A stretch of DNA of 64,000 nt from Pseudomonas sp. JUb42 (lineage in GTDB: Bacteria; Pseudomonadota; Gammaproteobacteria; Pseudomonadales; Pseudomonadaceae): assembly GCF_024807945.1 (NCBI RefSeq), contig NZ_JANUFD010000019.1, forward strand, positions 95,800-159,799, written 5' to 3'. A program made the position numbers and the translations under genes. A model generated the notes under the pieces. It was not told where the DNA came from, made no database searches, and saw nothing but the letters and a program-made list of their open reading frames with translations. Of the stretch, positions 40,517 to 49,240 are shown one piece after another; position 1 is the stretch's first letter, and each line of letters starts with the position of its first letter.

Positions 40517-40966
40517 ATGCTGCGCCCTACCCTGGCCATCGCCGCCCTGAGCCTGTCCGGCCTCGCCTGGTCGGCCGAACCCTGTACGGTGGATATTCAT
40601 GGCACCGACCAGATGACCTACGACCTCAAGACCATCGCCGTGCCCGCCAGCTGCAAGAAATTCACGGTCAACCTGCTGCACCCCGGTACGCTGCCGAAGA
40701 ATGTGATGGGCCATAACTGGGTGCTGGCGAAGAAGGAGGACATGGCCGCCATTACCGCAGACGGCTCCAAGGCGGGAGAAGCCGACGACTATCTACAACC
40801 GGGCGATCTGCGCGTGCTGGCCCATACCCGGTTGATCGGTGGTGGCGAACAGGCTTCGACAACCTTCGACACCGCCACCCTGAAGTCCGGCGAGAACTAT
40901 GTTTTCTTCTGCTCGTACCCGTTCCATTCGACCATGATGAAGGGCACGCTGACCTTCGGCGGCTGA
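40517..40966 (+). CDS. azu: Azurin
   Basis: A 149-residue periplasmic type-1 blue copper protein. A 20-residue signal peptide ends at LAWSA, and the mature chain starts AEPCTVDI. Copper ligands are the histidine in GHNW and the cysteine, histidine and methionine in FFCSYPFHSTMMKG. The cysteine near the N-terminus and that in PASCKK give the conserved disulfide. It donates electrons to respiratory or stress enzymes. The ATG at 40517 follows CGGAG. Confidence 0.95.
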   Translation: MLRPTLAIAALSLSGLAWSAEPCTVDIHGTDQMTYDLKTIAVPASCKKFTVNLLHPGTLPKNVMGHNWVLAKKEDMAAITADGSKAGEADDYLQPGDLRVLAHTRLIGGGEQASTTFDTATLKSGENYVFFCSYPFHSTMMKGTLTFGG

Positions 40967-40972
40967 CCGCTG

Positions 40973-41004
40973 TGCCGGTGAGCAAGGCCATCTGCTCACC
41001 GGCA
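40973..41004. terminator. Hairpin between convergent azurin and pvdQ genes
   Basis: TGCCGGTGAGCA, loop AGGCCATC, TGCTCACCGGCA forms a perfect 12-base stem between the two stop codons. There is no T-run on either side, so it may stop RNA decay rather than end transcription. Confidence 0.4.
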
Positions 41005-41011
41005 ACCGGGC

Positions 41012-43303
41012 TTATTTCAATTCCAGTGTCTGCTGCACACCATCGGCCTTGATCTGCTCAGGGGTGAAGGGTAGCGGCCGCCATTGCTGCGTCGAGAACA
41101 GTAGCGTCTGGTCCTTGAAATGCGCGGACGCCGGGTCGCTGGACTGGGACATCGCCAACAGGCCCCGGGCGACCGGCCCCTTGTCGTCGAAACTGACCAA
41201 CTGGATGTAGCTGCTGCCACCGTCGACAGTAAAACCGGCACCGTTACGCTCAACGGTAATGGCGTTATAGATACCCAGCTTGCCGTCACCTCCCGGGATG
41301 GCGATGCGCTGCCTGTCACGGACCACGGTCTGCAACTGGCCCCAGCGGGTGTCGGCTGCCAGGTTCAGGCCCGCCACACGGGTGCTGGCATCGATCAGAC
41401 TCTTGTGCAGACGTGCGGCAACCTCGGGGCGTTCCCAGGCAAGGCCACTGGGGGTACGCACCGGATCACCGGCCGCAAACGCCTGGCGCCAGCTGTCGCC
41501 CCCGGCCTGCAGGCCGACCATGACCCACTGGAAATACAACGGCCCCAGGCCACTGGAGGTCTGCGCCTGACGATCCCAGCCCTGCAATGCCGTACAGGCT
41601 GGCCGGACAGCCGAATCACTTTGGCGCCGGCAGAACGCCAGGATGTCGTCCAGTACCAGGTCAGCCAGATACACGCGGTTACCGGTGACCAGTTCTGCGA
41701 GAAAGTCCGCCGAGACCGGCCGCTCGCCCAACGGCTGCAAGCGGCTCAGGGCAAACCGGGCACGCAGACCCAGGGGCCGGTCGCTGCGACTGATCAACGG
41801 CGAAAACCCTGTGAGCGGTGCAGCGGGCCGGGTCATCCAGGCGCTGTCATTGGCGTTCTGCAGCACATCATTGCCCAGTAATTGCGGCAGATGGCTGGCC
41901 GCGACAATACCCGCCTGCCGCGCGCCCGGATCATTCTGCCAGTTACAGGCCGAACGGCTGCCATCCAGGCCAGGCAAACCGGCCTTGACCAGCGCCGGGT
42001 CAGCACACTGTGCGAGGCTGGCGAGGGGCATATTGGGGATGACCCCGGCATTCATGTACAGCGCCCCGCCACGGTCATCCACTGCCAGTGTGTTGACCCA
42101 GGGAATCCCTTGCAAGTCGCTGATGGCCTGTTGCAACTCGACGACGCTGTGGGCGCGGTTCATCGCATCCCATTGCGCCAGGATGCGGTCATTGCCCAGG
42201 TTGGCATCCTGCAGGGCATAGGCCTGATGGGCGTCCCATGGCATCAGCCCCGGCAGACTCACCACGGGGCCGAAGCGCGACTCATAGACATCGTGATTGA
42301 CGCTGGTCAGCTTGCCGTCATCCTCGCGAACCTGCACCTGGACCGGCCGTTTGCCCATGGCTTCACTGTGGCCATCGACGATATAGCGCTGCGAATTCTG
42401 CGGGTCGAGTTGCAGGCGATGCAGGGTGAAATGGCTGGACTGGTCGACCGTATGGGTCCAGGCCATGTGCTGGTTGAAGCCAATATTGACCAGAGGCAGG
42501 CCCGGTAGCGCGGCGCCCATGACATCCAGTTGGCCAGGGATGGTCAGGTGCATCTGGTAAAACCGCAGGCCACCGTTCCAGGGGAAGTGTGGGTTGGCCA
42601 GCAACAGGCCTCTGCCGTTCTCGCTGCGCGCGCCGCCCACGGCGATGGCGTTGCTGCCACGGGTCTGGGCGAAGCCCTGCAACCGGGCCATAGACTCGGC
42701 GACGATTGAACTGGAAGCCACTGCGGGCTGAGCCGACGTCGGTGGCGCCGCACTGACCAGCGCCTTGGCAAAACGACCGACGCCACCTTCCACCAGCAGA
42801 CGCCGCACCAGGCGCACAGCGTCTTCCTTGACCAGGGGGCGCAGCCAACCGGCGTTACGACAGGCTTCGGGTAGCTGGCTGGCCGGGGTCTGTGACAGAT
42901 ACGCATTAAACCCGGCGACATAACCGGCGATGCGCTGTTGCATGGCCACTGGCTGCGCCTGCCAGAACGCCTGGACCTGTTGCGCGCTGTTTAGCCACTG
43001 GAAAAAGATATCGGAGGTCAGGTTGTCCTGGCCCACGGACGAGCGGCCGGCGCGGCCAAGTACCCGGCTGCGCTGACCACTGACAGTGACGACTTCATCG
43101 GCGAGCAGGCACAGGTTGTCCCGCGCATAGGCGTAGCCGATGCCGTAGCCAAGCCCTTGATCATCGGCGGCCTGAATGTGCGGTACGCCCAGGGACGACC
43201 AGCTGATAACGGCTTTGCCCGGCGGCTCGGCAGCATTCACGGCACTGAGAGCCAGACAACAGCAGGAAGCCAGGGCCAGGGTTTGCAGGGATAGCGGATG
43301 CAC
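41012..43303 (-). CDS. pvdQ: Pyoverdine maturation acylase PvdQ
   Basis: A 763-residue periplasmic Ntn-hydrolase. The signal peptide ends near NAAE. The autocatalytic site is QTRGS, putting the nucleophilic serine at residue 217 as in P. aeruginosa PvdQ; the beta chain then begins SNAIAVGG. It removes the myristoyl or myristoleoyl group from the pyoverdine precursor after export, and homologues also cleave long-chain AHLs. A perfect PvdS box lies 53 bases upstream of the start. It is convergent with azurin. Confidence 0.92.
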   Translation of the reverse strand: MHPLSLQTLALASCCCLALSAVNAAEPPGKAVISWSSLGVPHIQAADDQGLGYGIGYAYARDNLCLLADEVVTVSGQRSRVLGRAGRSSVGQDNLTSDIFFQWLNSAQQVQAFWQAQPVAMQQRIAGYVAGFNAYLSQTPASQLPEACRNAGWLRPLVKEDAVRLVRRLLVEGGVGRFAKALVSAAPPTSAQPAVASSSIVAESMARLQGFAQTRGSNAIAVGGARSENGRGLLLANPHFPWNGGLRFYQMHLTIPGQLDVMGAALPGLPLVNIGFNQHMAWTHTVDQSSHFTLHRLQLDPQNSQRYIVDGHSEAMGKRPVQVQVREDDGKLTSVNHDVYESRFGPVVSLPGLMPWDAHQAYALQDANLGNDRILAQWDAMNRAHSVVELQQAISDLQGIPWVNTLAVDDRGGALYMNAGVIPNMPLASLAQCADPALVKAGLPGLDGSRSACNWQNDPGARQAGIVAASHLPQLLGNDVLQNANDSAWMTRPAAPLTGFSPLISRSDRPLGLRARFALSRLQPLGERPVSADFLAELVTGNRVYLADLVLDDILAFCRRQSDSAVRPACTALQGWDRQAQTSSGLGPLYFQWVMVGLQAGGDSWRQAFAAGDPVRTPSGLAWERPEVAARLHKSLIDASTRVAGLNLAADTRWGQLQTVVRDRQRIAIPGGDGKLGIYNAITVERNGAGFTVDGGSSYIQLVSFDDKGPVARGLLAMSQSSDPASAHFKDQTLLFSTQQWRPLPFTPEQIKADGVQQTLELK

Positions 43304-43355
43304 GAAGGCTCCTTGAACGGACGCCGCGTTGGCGGGGGAAATCTCTGTTCAGGGA

Positions 43356-43379
43356 ACGAGCAGGCTTTTACGGAATTTA
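43356..43379 (-). promoter_or_regulatory. PvdS-type iron-starvation box of pvdQ
   Basis: On the minus strand TAAAT is followed by 16 bases and CGT, exactly the -35/-10 pattern recognised by PvdS. CGT is 53 bases from the pvdQ start. Confidence 0.8.
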
Positions 43380-43517
43380 GTCACATTCTTCACATCTTTT
43401 TAGAAGCGACCCGCTCTCGGAAAAACGCCCTGTTTTAGCCCATGAAGCCGTGGTCTGAGACGAAATTGGCACTATGGGAATGCGAAAATAATCCATTAAT
43501 AGGATTAATTCCCATTT

Positions 43518-43536
43518 GACAATGATAAGCAACAGA
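43518..43536 (+). promoter_or_regulatory. Fur box before the PvdS-like sigma gene
   Basis: GACAATGATAAGCAACAGA agrees with the 19-base Fur consensus GATAATGATAATCATTATC at 13 positions, 65 bases upstream of the start. Confidence 0.5.
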
Positions 43537-43600
43537 CTTACTTTTGCCGCCGAAACGTACGGATACATTTTCTGTCAACCTCGACCGCGCAGGTAACATC

Positions 43601-44146
43601 ATGCAGGACTCAGGCATCACAGACCTTCGGCTAAACGGATTCCCATCCCTGCTTCAGACATTGATTTCCAACCGTGCAAGCTTGATCAAGACCGCTGCCA
43701 GGATCACCGGCTGCCATAGCCGCGCCGAGGATGTTGTTCAGGATGCCTATATCCGGGTGTCATCCATGACCTCCGATACGCTGCCTTTCAATGCCCGGCT
43801 CAATTACATCTTCCGCATCGTGCGCAACCTGGCCATCGACCACTACCGCAAGCAGTCGATGGAGCAACGGTACTTCGTCAACGACGAGCAGAATCTGAAT
43901 GCGGCGCCGCAGGTGTCTAATCCGGAGTCGATCAATGTGGACCGTCAGACATTGGGCAAAGTGGATCGCGCACTGGCACAACTGCCCGAGCGCACGCGTT
44001 ATGCATTTGTCATGTATCGGGTGCACGGCAAGCCGCAGAAGGATATAGCCGTCGAACTGGGCGTCTCGCCGACCCTGGTAAATTTCATGATTCGCGACGC
44101 TCTGGTCCACTGCAAGAACTTCGTGGAATCCGCCCACACTCATTAA
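43601..44146 (+). CDS. PvdS-type iron-starvation sigma factor
   Basis: A 181-residue ECF sigma factor. Region 2 has KTAARITGCHSRAEDVVQDA and FRIVRNLAIDHYRKQ, and region 4 has PQKDIAVELGVSPTLVNF followed by MIRDALVHC. These are the hallmark strings of PvdS, more than of FpvI. The start MQDSGITDL at 43601 has AGGT upstream. PvdS drives transcription of the TAAAT-N16-CGT promoters found here at 43356, 45995, 52384 and 52417. It sits beside fpvR, where P. aeruginosa has fpvI, so I leave the symbol open. Confidence 0.8.
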   Translation: MQDSGITDLRLNGFPSLLQTLISNRASLIKTAARITGCHSRAEDVVQDAYIRVSSMTSDTLPFNARLNYIFRIVRNLAIDHYRKQSMEQRYFVNDEQNLNAAPQVSNPESINVDRQTLGKVDRALAQLPERTRYAFVMYRVHGKPQKDIAVELGVSPTLVNFMIRDALVHCKNFVESAHTH

Positions 44147-44366
44147 GCCGTAAGACGCTCCCGCCTCTCACCACCACGCCCTGACGCCCCATTGCCCGGT
44201 TAAGCCTGTACCCTCCTGGTACGACAGCCGGGCTGGTCGCTCATCGACATCCTGTGCAATCATGGCTATATGCCGTCACCCTGAATAATATTTAACTGTA
44301 TAATTATCTACATACACACTAAAAGAATGGCGCTGTACGACCAGATCAGTCAGTCGGTAATTTTTC

Positions 44367-45368
44367 ATGCCCACTCCTTCCGCTTCAGGCTCTTCCCATG
44401 ACGCGCTAAGCGATGAAGCGGCGCATTGGTGCATGCGCGTCAATGAAGACGACTTCAGCGAACAGGAACGCGAACAACTCAATCAGTGGCTCGACCGTGA
44501 TCCGGCGCACCAGCGTGAATTCGACGCCATGATGGAAATCTGGACCATCAGCGAATACCTGCCGACTGATTCGCCCTCTGCCCCCTTCATACCCGCCGAG
44601 CCACAACCGCTGCCACGGCGCACATTCAAGCGCCCGTTGATGGCTGCCGCCTTGTTGCTGCTTGCCCTGCCCATTGCCGGACTGATCGGCTGGCATCTGA
44701 ATGTCATTCCCGACAGTTACCAGAGTTTCGAAAGCGGCTCGCAATTGCGCGACATCGTGCTGGCCGACGGCTCGCGAGTGCAGATGAACCTGGGCAGCCA
44801 GCTGTCATTCGCCAATTTCAAGGATCGCCGCAGCGTCACGCTGAACAAGGGCGAAGCCTATTTCGAAGTGCGTCACGATGGAAGCCACCCCTTCCTGGTC
44901 AATGCCGGACGCGGGCAGATTCGGGTAACCGGAACCAAATTCAATGTATGGACCTACCAGGACGAGGTCGTCGTCACCCTGATGCAGGGTTCGGTGCAGG
45001 TGATGGCTGACCGCAACAGGATCGATCAGCTGGCTTATTTGTCACCGGGCATGCAGGCCCGCTATACCGCGCAGATGATCAGCCCGCAAGTCAGCACCGC
45101 TCTGCCCGAAGAGGCCATGGCCTGGCGCAGCGGCAAACTCATCCTGCGCGACCTGTCCCTGAGCGATGCCCTGCCGCAGATCAATCGCTATCTCGCTGTT
45201 CCGATCCACCTTGGCGACCGGGCCACCGGTCAGCTGCGGGTTGGCGGTATCTACAACACCCAGGAAGTTGCCGCACTCGTACAGACTCTGCCCAAAGTGT
45301 TGCCGGTGTACCTGAGCAGTAACGAGAAAGGCGAGACAGTGGTCCGCAGCAAGCGCGCCGCCCCTTAA
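44367..45368 (+). CDS. fpvR: FecR-type anti-sigma factor, FpvR-like
   Basis: A 333-residue FecR family protein. The cytoplasmic N-terminus has ALSDEAAHWCMRVNEDDFSE and HQREFDAMMEIW, a transmembrane helix covers residues 91-108, and the periplasmic part has IVLADGSRVQMNLGSQLSF. It inhibits the iron-starvation sigma factors until FpvA binds ferripyoverdine. Its end overlaps the convergent sigma gene by four bases. No clear PvdS box lies in the 220-base gap before it; ATAATTATC at about 44298 is a weak Fur-like motif. Confidence 0.78.
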   Translation: MPTPSASGSSHDALSDEAAHWCMRVNEDDFSEQEREQLNQWLDRDPAHQREFDAMMEIWTISEYLPTDSPSAPFIPAEPQPLPRRTFKRPLMAAALLLLALPIAGLIGWHLNVIPDSYQSFESGSQLRDIVLADGSRVQMNLGSQLSFANFKDRRSVTLNKGEAYFEVRHDGSHPFLVNAGRGQIRVTGTKFNVWTYQDEVVVTLMQGSVQVMADRNRIDQLAYLSPGMQARYTAQMISPQVSTALPEEAMAWRSGKLILRDLSLSDALPQINRYLAVPIHLGDRATGQLRVGGIYNTQEVAALVQTLPKVLPVYLSSNEKGETVVRSKRAAP

Positions 45369-45850
45369 GCCCACTGCTGCATGCGCAGGCGGCAATGCTT
45401 CATGGCATTGACGATGTGCTTTTCGACCATGGCCCTGGACACATTCAGCCGCTCGGCAATTTCCGGGTGCGACAGGCCTTCGAGCTTGCGCAGCAGGAAA
45501 CATTGTCGACACGGCTCACTGAGTTCAGCCAGCGCTCTGCGCATCAAGGCCAGGCGCTCTTCATCCACCGAACCGACATGGGCAGGCGCGACGAAGAAAC
45601 GCTCGTCAGTTTCCAGCACCTCGATGGGCTCCACCCGGCGCACCACATTACGTCGGTGGGCATCGACCATCAGGTTCTGCGCGGTGCGGTACAAAAACGC
45701 CCGTGGATGGCTGACCTGGACCTCGCCGCGACGTTCGAGCATGCGCACATAGGCGTCATGGGCAATGTCCTCGGCGTTATGTCGACTGCCGAGTCGCGCG
45801 CTCAGATAGCCCACGAGCTCCCGGTAGTAATGGTCAAGCAGGACTGGCAT
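45365..45850 (-). CDS. fpvI: ECF sigma factor, FpvI-like
   Basis: A 161-residue FecI-type sigma factor. Region 2 has RHNAEDIAHDAYVRMLE and HPRAFLYRTAQNLMVD; region 4 has LEGLSHPEIAERLNVSRAMV. The start MPVLLDHYYRELV at 45850 is chosen because the longer start at 45919 would be only nine bases from the Fur box. FpvI directs expression of fpvA. It is convergent with fpvR rather than co-directional. Confidence 0.75.
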   Translation of the reverse strand: MPVLLDHYYRELVGYLSARLGSRHNAEDIAHDAYVRMLERRGEVQVSHPRAFLYRTAQNLMVDAHRRNVVRRVEPIEVLETDERFFVAPAHVGSVDEERLALMRRALAELSEPCRQCFLLRKLEGLSHPEIAERLNVSRAMVEKHIVNAMKHCRLRMQQWA

Positions 45851-45928
45851 CGAAGGTGCGTTCCTTGAATATTCGATGAAGAAGGTAATGCAATGCAGGC
45901 CATTTAATAGCATCGCCACGCCCTAAAT

Positions 45929-45947
45929 TATAATAATTCTCATAAAC
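45929..45947 (-). promoter_or_regulatory. Fur box before fpvI
   Basis: On the minus strand GTTTATGAGAATTATTATA matches the Fur consensus at 14 of 19 positions. It lies 78 bases from the fpvI start, in the divergent gap with pvdR. Confidence 0.6.
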
Positions 45948-45994
45948 TTTCAAAAAGACTCTCAGCAACTGCCTCCACATCGCTATAGAGCGCC

Positions 45995-46018
45995 TAAATT
46001 CCCCTTCTTTTCTTTCGT
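45995..46018 (+). promoter_or_regulatory. PvdS-type iron-starvation box of pvdRT-opmQ
   Basis: TAAAT (45995-45999), 16 bases, CGT (46016-46018), 64 bases upstream of the pvdR start. Confidence 0.8.
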
Positions 46019-46082
46019 CTAACCGGCAGTTACCGACGCTGCTCCTTCGTGACAGCGCACCACCTACTGGCCGGAACCCTGC

Positions 46083-47270
46083 ATGACTCCTCCTCGCCTT
46101 ACCCGCCGCGCTGTCGCCGTTGTGCTTTGCCTGATCCCCGCCGCTGCGTTCGCTGCCTGGAGGCTATTGCCCGAGTCGCCGGATCAACGACCTTTCGTCA
46201 GTGTTTCCCGGGGCAATATCGAATCTGCCGTCACCTCTTTGGGCACTCTGCAACCACGGCAATACGTCGACGTTGGCGCACAGGCGTCGGGGCAGATTCG
46301 TACGCTGCATGTCGAAGTTGGCGACACAGTCAAGCAAGGCCAGTTATTGGTGGAAATCGATCCCTCGACCCAGAAGGCCCAACTGGATGCCGAGCGCTTC
46401 GCCATCGAAACCCTCAAGGCCCAGGTCAAGGAGCAACGCGCCGAGCATCTGCTGGCCCAACAGCAACTGCGCCGACAACAACGCATGGCCGTCGATGGCG
46501 CCACGCGGGAGGAAGATGTGCAGACCGCCCAGGCCAAGGTCTTGACCACCCAGGCGCGCATCGACATGTACCAGGCGCAGATTCTCCAGGCCCAGGCCAC
46601 CCTGCGCAGCGCCGAGGCGCAACTGGGCTACACGCAAATCTACGCGCCCATCAGCGGCACCGTGGTCGCGGTAGACGCCCGGGTCGGCCAGACCCTCAAT
46701 GCCCAGCAGCGCACCCCGCTGATCCTGCGCATCGCCAAGCTGTCGCCCATGACGGTCTGGGCCGAAGTCTCGGAAGCCGATATCGGCCAGGTCAAGGCTG
46801 GCATGCAGGCTTACTTCACGACCTTGAGCGGCGGCGGGCGCCGCTGGTCCAGTACGGTTCGACAGATCCTGCCGATCCCCCCCAAACCCCTGGACCAACT
46901 CAACCAGGGCGGTGGCAGCCCGGCCTCCGCCGCAGGCAGCTCCAGCAGCGGCTCAGGCAGCAGCGGTGGCCGAGTGGTGCTGTACACCGTGCTGCTCGAC
47001 GTGGACAACGCCGATAACGCGCTGATGGCGGACATGACCGCCCAGGTGTTCTTTGTCTCAGGCAGTGCGCAAAACGTATTGACCGCGCCGATATCGGCCT
47101 TCCACAGCCAGGGCAACGACCGACAAACCGCCCAGGTACTGGCCGCCAACGGCCAGATCGAAGAGCGCCAGGTCCGTACCGGCCTGAGTGATCGTCTGCG
47201 CGTGCAGATCCTCGACGGCTTGCAGGAAGGCGACAAGTTGCTGATCAGCCCCACCGGCAGCGGGGGTTGA
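46083..47270 (+). CDS. pvdR: Pyoverdine efflux periplasmic adaptor PvdR
   Basis: A 395-residue membrane-fusion protein of the MacA type. An N-terminal membrane anchor (AVAVVLCLIPAAAFAAW) is followed by the lipoyl half-motif QYVDVGAQASGQIRTLHVEV, a long alpha-helical hairpin rich in Q and A (residues about 100-185), and YTQIYAPISGTVV. It joins PvdT to OpmQ to recycle or export pyoverdine. A linker GSSSSGSGSSGG near residue 290 is unusually serine-glycine-rich. Confidence 0.9.
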   Translation: MTPPRLTRRAVAVVLCLIPAAAFAAWRLLPESPDQRPFVSVSRGNIESAVTSLGTLQPRQYVDVGAQASGQIRTLHVEVGDTVKQGQLLVEIDPSTQKAQLDAERFAIETLKAQVKEQRAEHLLAQQQLRRQQRMAVDGATREEDVQTAQAKVLTTQARIDMYQAQILQAQATLRSAEAQLGYTQIYAPISGTVVAVDARVGQTLNAQQRTPLILRIAKLSPMTVWAEVSEADIGQVKAGMQAYFTTLSGGGRRWSSTVRQILPIPPKPLDQLNQGGGSPASAAGSSSSGSGSSGGRVVLYTVLLDVDNADNALMADMTAQVFFVSGSAQNVLTAPISAFHSQGNDRQTAQVLAANGQIEERQVRTGLSDRLRVQILDGLQEGDKLLISPTGSGG

Positions 47271-49238
47271 ATGAGCACGCCACTGATTGAACTGATCGAC
47301 ATCCGTAAATCCTACGGCGGCGGCGACAGCCCCCAAGTCGATGTATTACGCGGCATCGATCTGGCCATTCACGCCGGTGAATTCATCGCCATTGTCGGTG
47401 CCTCGGGCTCGGGCAAATCGACCCTGATGAATATCCTCGGCTGCCTGGACCGGCCAACGTCGGGGCAGTACCGCTTCGCCGGAGAAGACGTCGCGCTGCT
47501 CAACATCGACGAGTTGGCGTGGTTGCGCCGGGAGGCGTTCGGCTTCGTATTCCAGGGCTATCACCTGATCCCCTCCTCCTCGGCCCAGGAAAACGTCGAA
47601 ATGCCGGCCATCTATGCCGGTACATCGGCACTGCAGCGCGCCGAACGTGCCCAGGCCCTGCTGCAACGCCTGGGCCTGGGCGAGCGCATCGGCAATCGCC
47701 CACGCCAGCTGTCCGGCGGTCAGCAGCAACGGGTATCGATTGCCCGCGCGCTGATGAACGGCGGCCACATCATTCTCGCCGACGAACCCACCGGGGCGCT
47801 GGACAGCCATAGCGGCGTCGAAGTCATGAACCTGCTCGACGAACTTGCCGCCCAGGGCCATGTGGTCATCCTGATTACCCACGACCGTGACGTCGCCGCC
47901 CGGGCCCAGCGCATAATTGAAGTGCGCGATGGCGAGGTGATCAGCGACAGTGGCACAGGTCAAAACAGGCCCGAACCGGGTGCAGGCGCCCTGCACGCCG
48001 ATGACCTGCGTCGGCGCCTGAGCCAGGCCAATACCGAGCGCAGCCCGTGGCTCGGGGAAACCCGCGATGCCCTGCAAGCGGCCTGGCGGGTGATGTGGAC
48101 CAACCGCATGCGCACCGCCCTGACCCTGCTGGGCATCATCATTGGTGTCGCCTCGGTGGTGGTGATGCTGGCGGTGGGTGAAGGCAGCAAGCGCCAGGTC
48201 ATGGCCCAGATGGGTGCCTTCGGCTCCAATATCCTGTTCATGAACGGCGCGCCACCGGCCCCCAGAGCGCCCAGCGGCCATATCCGCCTCAGCGATGTCC
48301 GGGCCCTGGCTGACCTGCCCCAGGTCAGGACCATCATGGCGGCCACCACCCTCAAGGCCCAGGTGCGCTACGGCAACCGCGACATGACCTCGACCATCGG
48401 TGGCTACAGCCCGGTGTTCCCGAAGATATTCAGTTGGCCGCTGACCGCCGGCAGCTTTTTCACCGACGCCGACATGACCAGCGCCGCAGCGGTGGCGGTG
48501 ATCGGCTCGGAAGTGCAGAAAAAACTCTTCGTCGATGGTCGCGACCCGGTCGGCCAGTACATCCTGATCGAAAATGTACCCTTCCAGGTCATCGGCGTAC
48601 TGGCGAGCAAAGGCTCCAGCGGCGCCAACCAGCGCAATGACCTGCGTATTGCCATCCCCTATACGGCGGCACGCATTCGCCTGTCCGGCGCCGAATACCC
48701 CGAGTACGTGGTCATCGGCGCGGCCGACAGCACCCTGGTCCACGAGGCCGAACAGGCCATCCGCAGCCTGATGCTGCGCCTGCACAACGGTGTGGCCGAC
48801 TTCGAGATCGACAACAGCGCCGCCCTGATCCAGGCCGAAGCCCATACCCGCAACGGCCTTTCTCTGATGCTCGGGGCCATTGCCGCCATATCCCTGCTGG
48901 TCGGGGGCATCGGCGTGATGAACGTGATGCTGATGACGGTTCGCGAGCGCACCCGCGAGATCGGTATTCGCATCGCCACCGGCGCCCGCCAACGCGACAT
49001 CCTGCGCCAGTTCCTGACCGAGGCCGTGGTGCTGTCGCTGGTCGGTGGCCTGATCGGTATCGCTCTGGCCCTGCTGATTGGCAGCGCCTTGACCCTGGCC
49101 GATGTGGCCGTGGCGTTTTCCTCCCTGGCCATGCTCGGCGCCTTTGCCTGCTCGGTCGCCACCGGCGTGATCTTCGGCTTCATGCCGGCGCGCAAAGCCG
49201 CCGGGCTCGATCCGGTCGCCGCCCTGACCAGTGAATAA
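47271..49238 (+). CDS. pvdT: Pyoverdine efflux ABC protein PvdT
   Basis: A 655-residue MacB-type ABC transporter, with the nucleotide-binding domain first and the permease second. Walker A is GASGSGKST, signature LSGGQQQR, Walker B IILADEPTGALD. About 270 residues in, a transmembrane helix (ALTLLGIIIGVASVVVMLAV) begins, then a periplasmic domain, then three C-terminal helices with GGIGVMNVMLMTVRERTREI. The ATG directly follows the pvdR stop. Confidence 0.92.
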   Translation: MSTPLIELIDIRKSYGGGDSPQVDVLRGIDLAIHAGEFIAIVGASGSGKSTLMNILGCLDRPTSGQYRFAGEDVALLNIDELAWLRREAFGFVFQGYHLIPSSSAQENVEMPAIYAGTSALQRAERAQALLQRLGLGERIGNRPRQLSGGQQQRVSIARALMNGGHIILADEPTGALDSHSGVEVMNLLDELAAQGHVVILITHDRDVAARAQRIIEVRDGEVISDSGTGQNRPEPGAGALHADDLRRRLSQANTERSPWLGETRDALQAAWRVMWTNRMRTALTLLGIIIGVASVVVMLAVGEGSKRQVMAQMGAFGSNILFMNGAPPAPRAPSGHIRLSDVRALADLPQVRTIMAATTLKAQVRYGNRDMTSTIGGYSPVFPKIFSWPLTAGSFFTDADMTSAAAVAVIGSEVQKKLFVDGRDPVGQYILIENVPFQVIGVLASKGSSGANQRNDLRIAIPYTAARIRLSGAEYPEYVVIGAADSTLVHEAEQAIRSLMLRLHNGVADFEIDNSAALIQAEAHTRNGLSLMLGAIAAISLLVGGIGVMNVMLMTVRERTREIGIRIATGARQRDILRQFLTEAVVLSLVGGLIGIALALLIGSALTLADVAVAFSSLAMLGAFACSVATGVIFGFMPARKAAGLDPVAALTSE

Positions 49239-49240
49239 TC

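Noticed and set aside
45851..45919. Longer fpvI start at 45919
   Set aside because: It would place the start almost on the Fur-like box at 45929-45947, leaving no room for a promoter and ribosome site.
47346..48992. 548-residue minus-strand frame inside pvdT
   Set aside because: It is antisense to an ABC transporter with all motifs intact; the predicted product is rich in G, H and Q without any fold signature.
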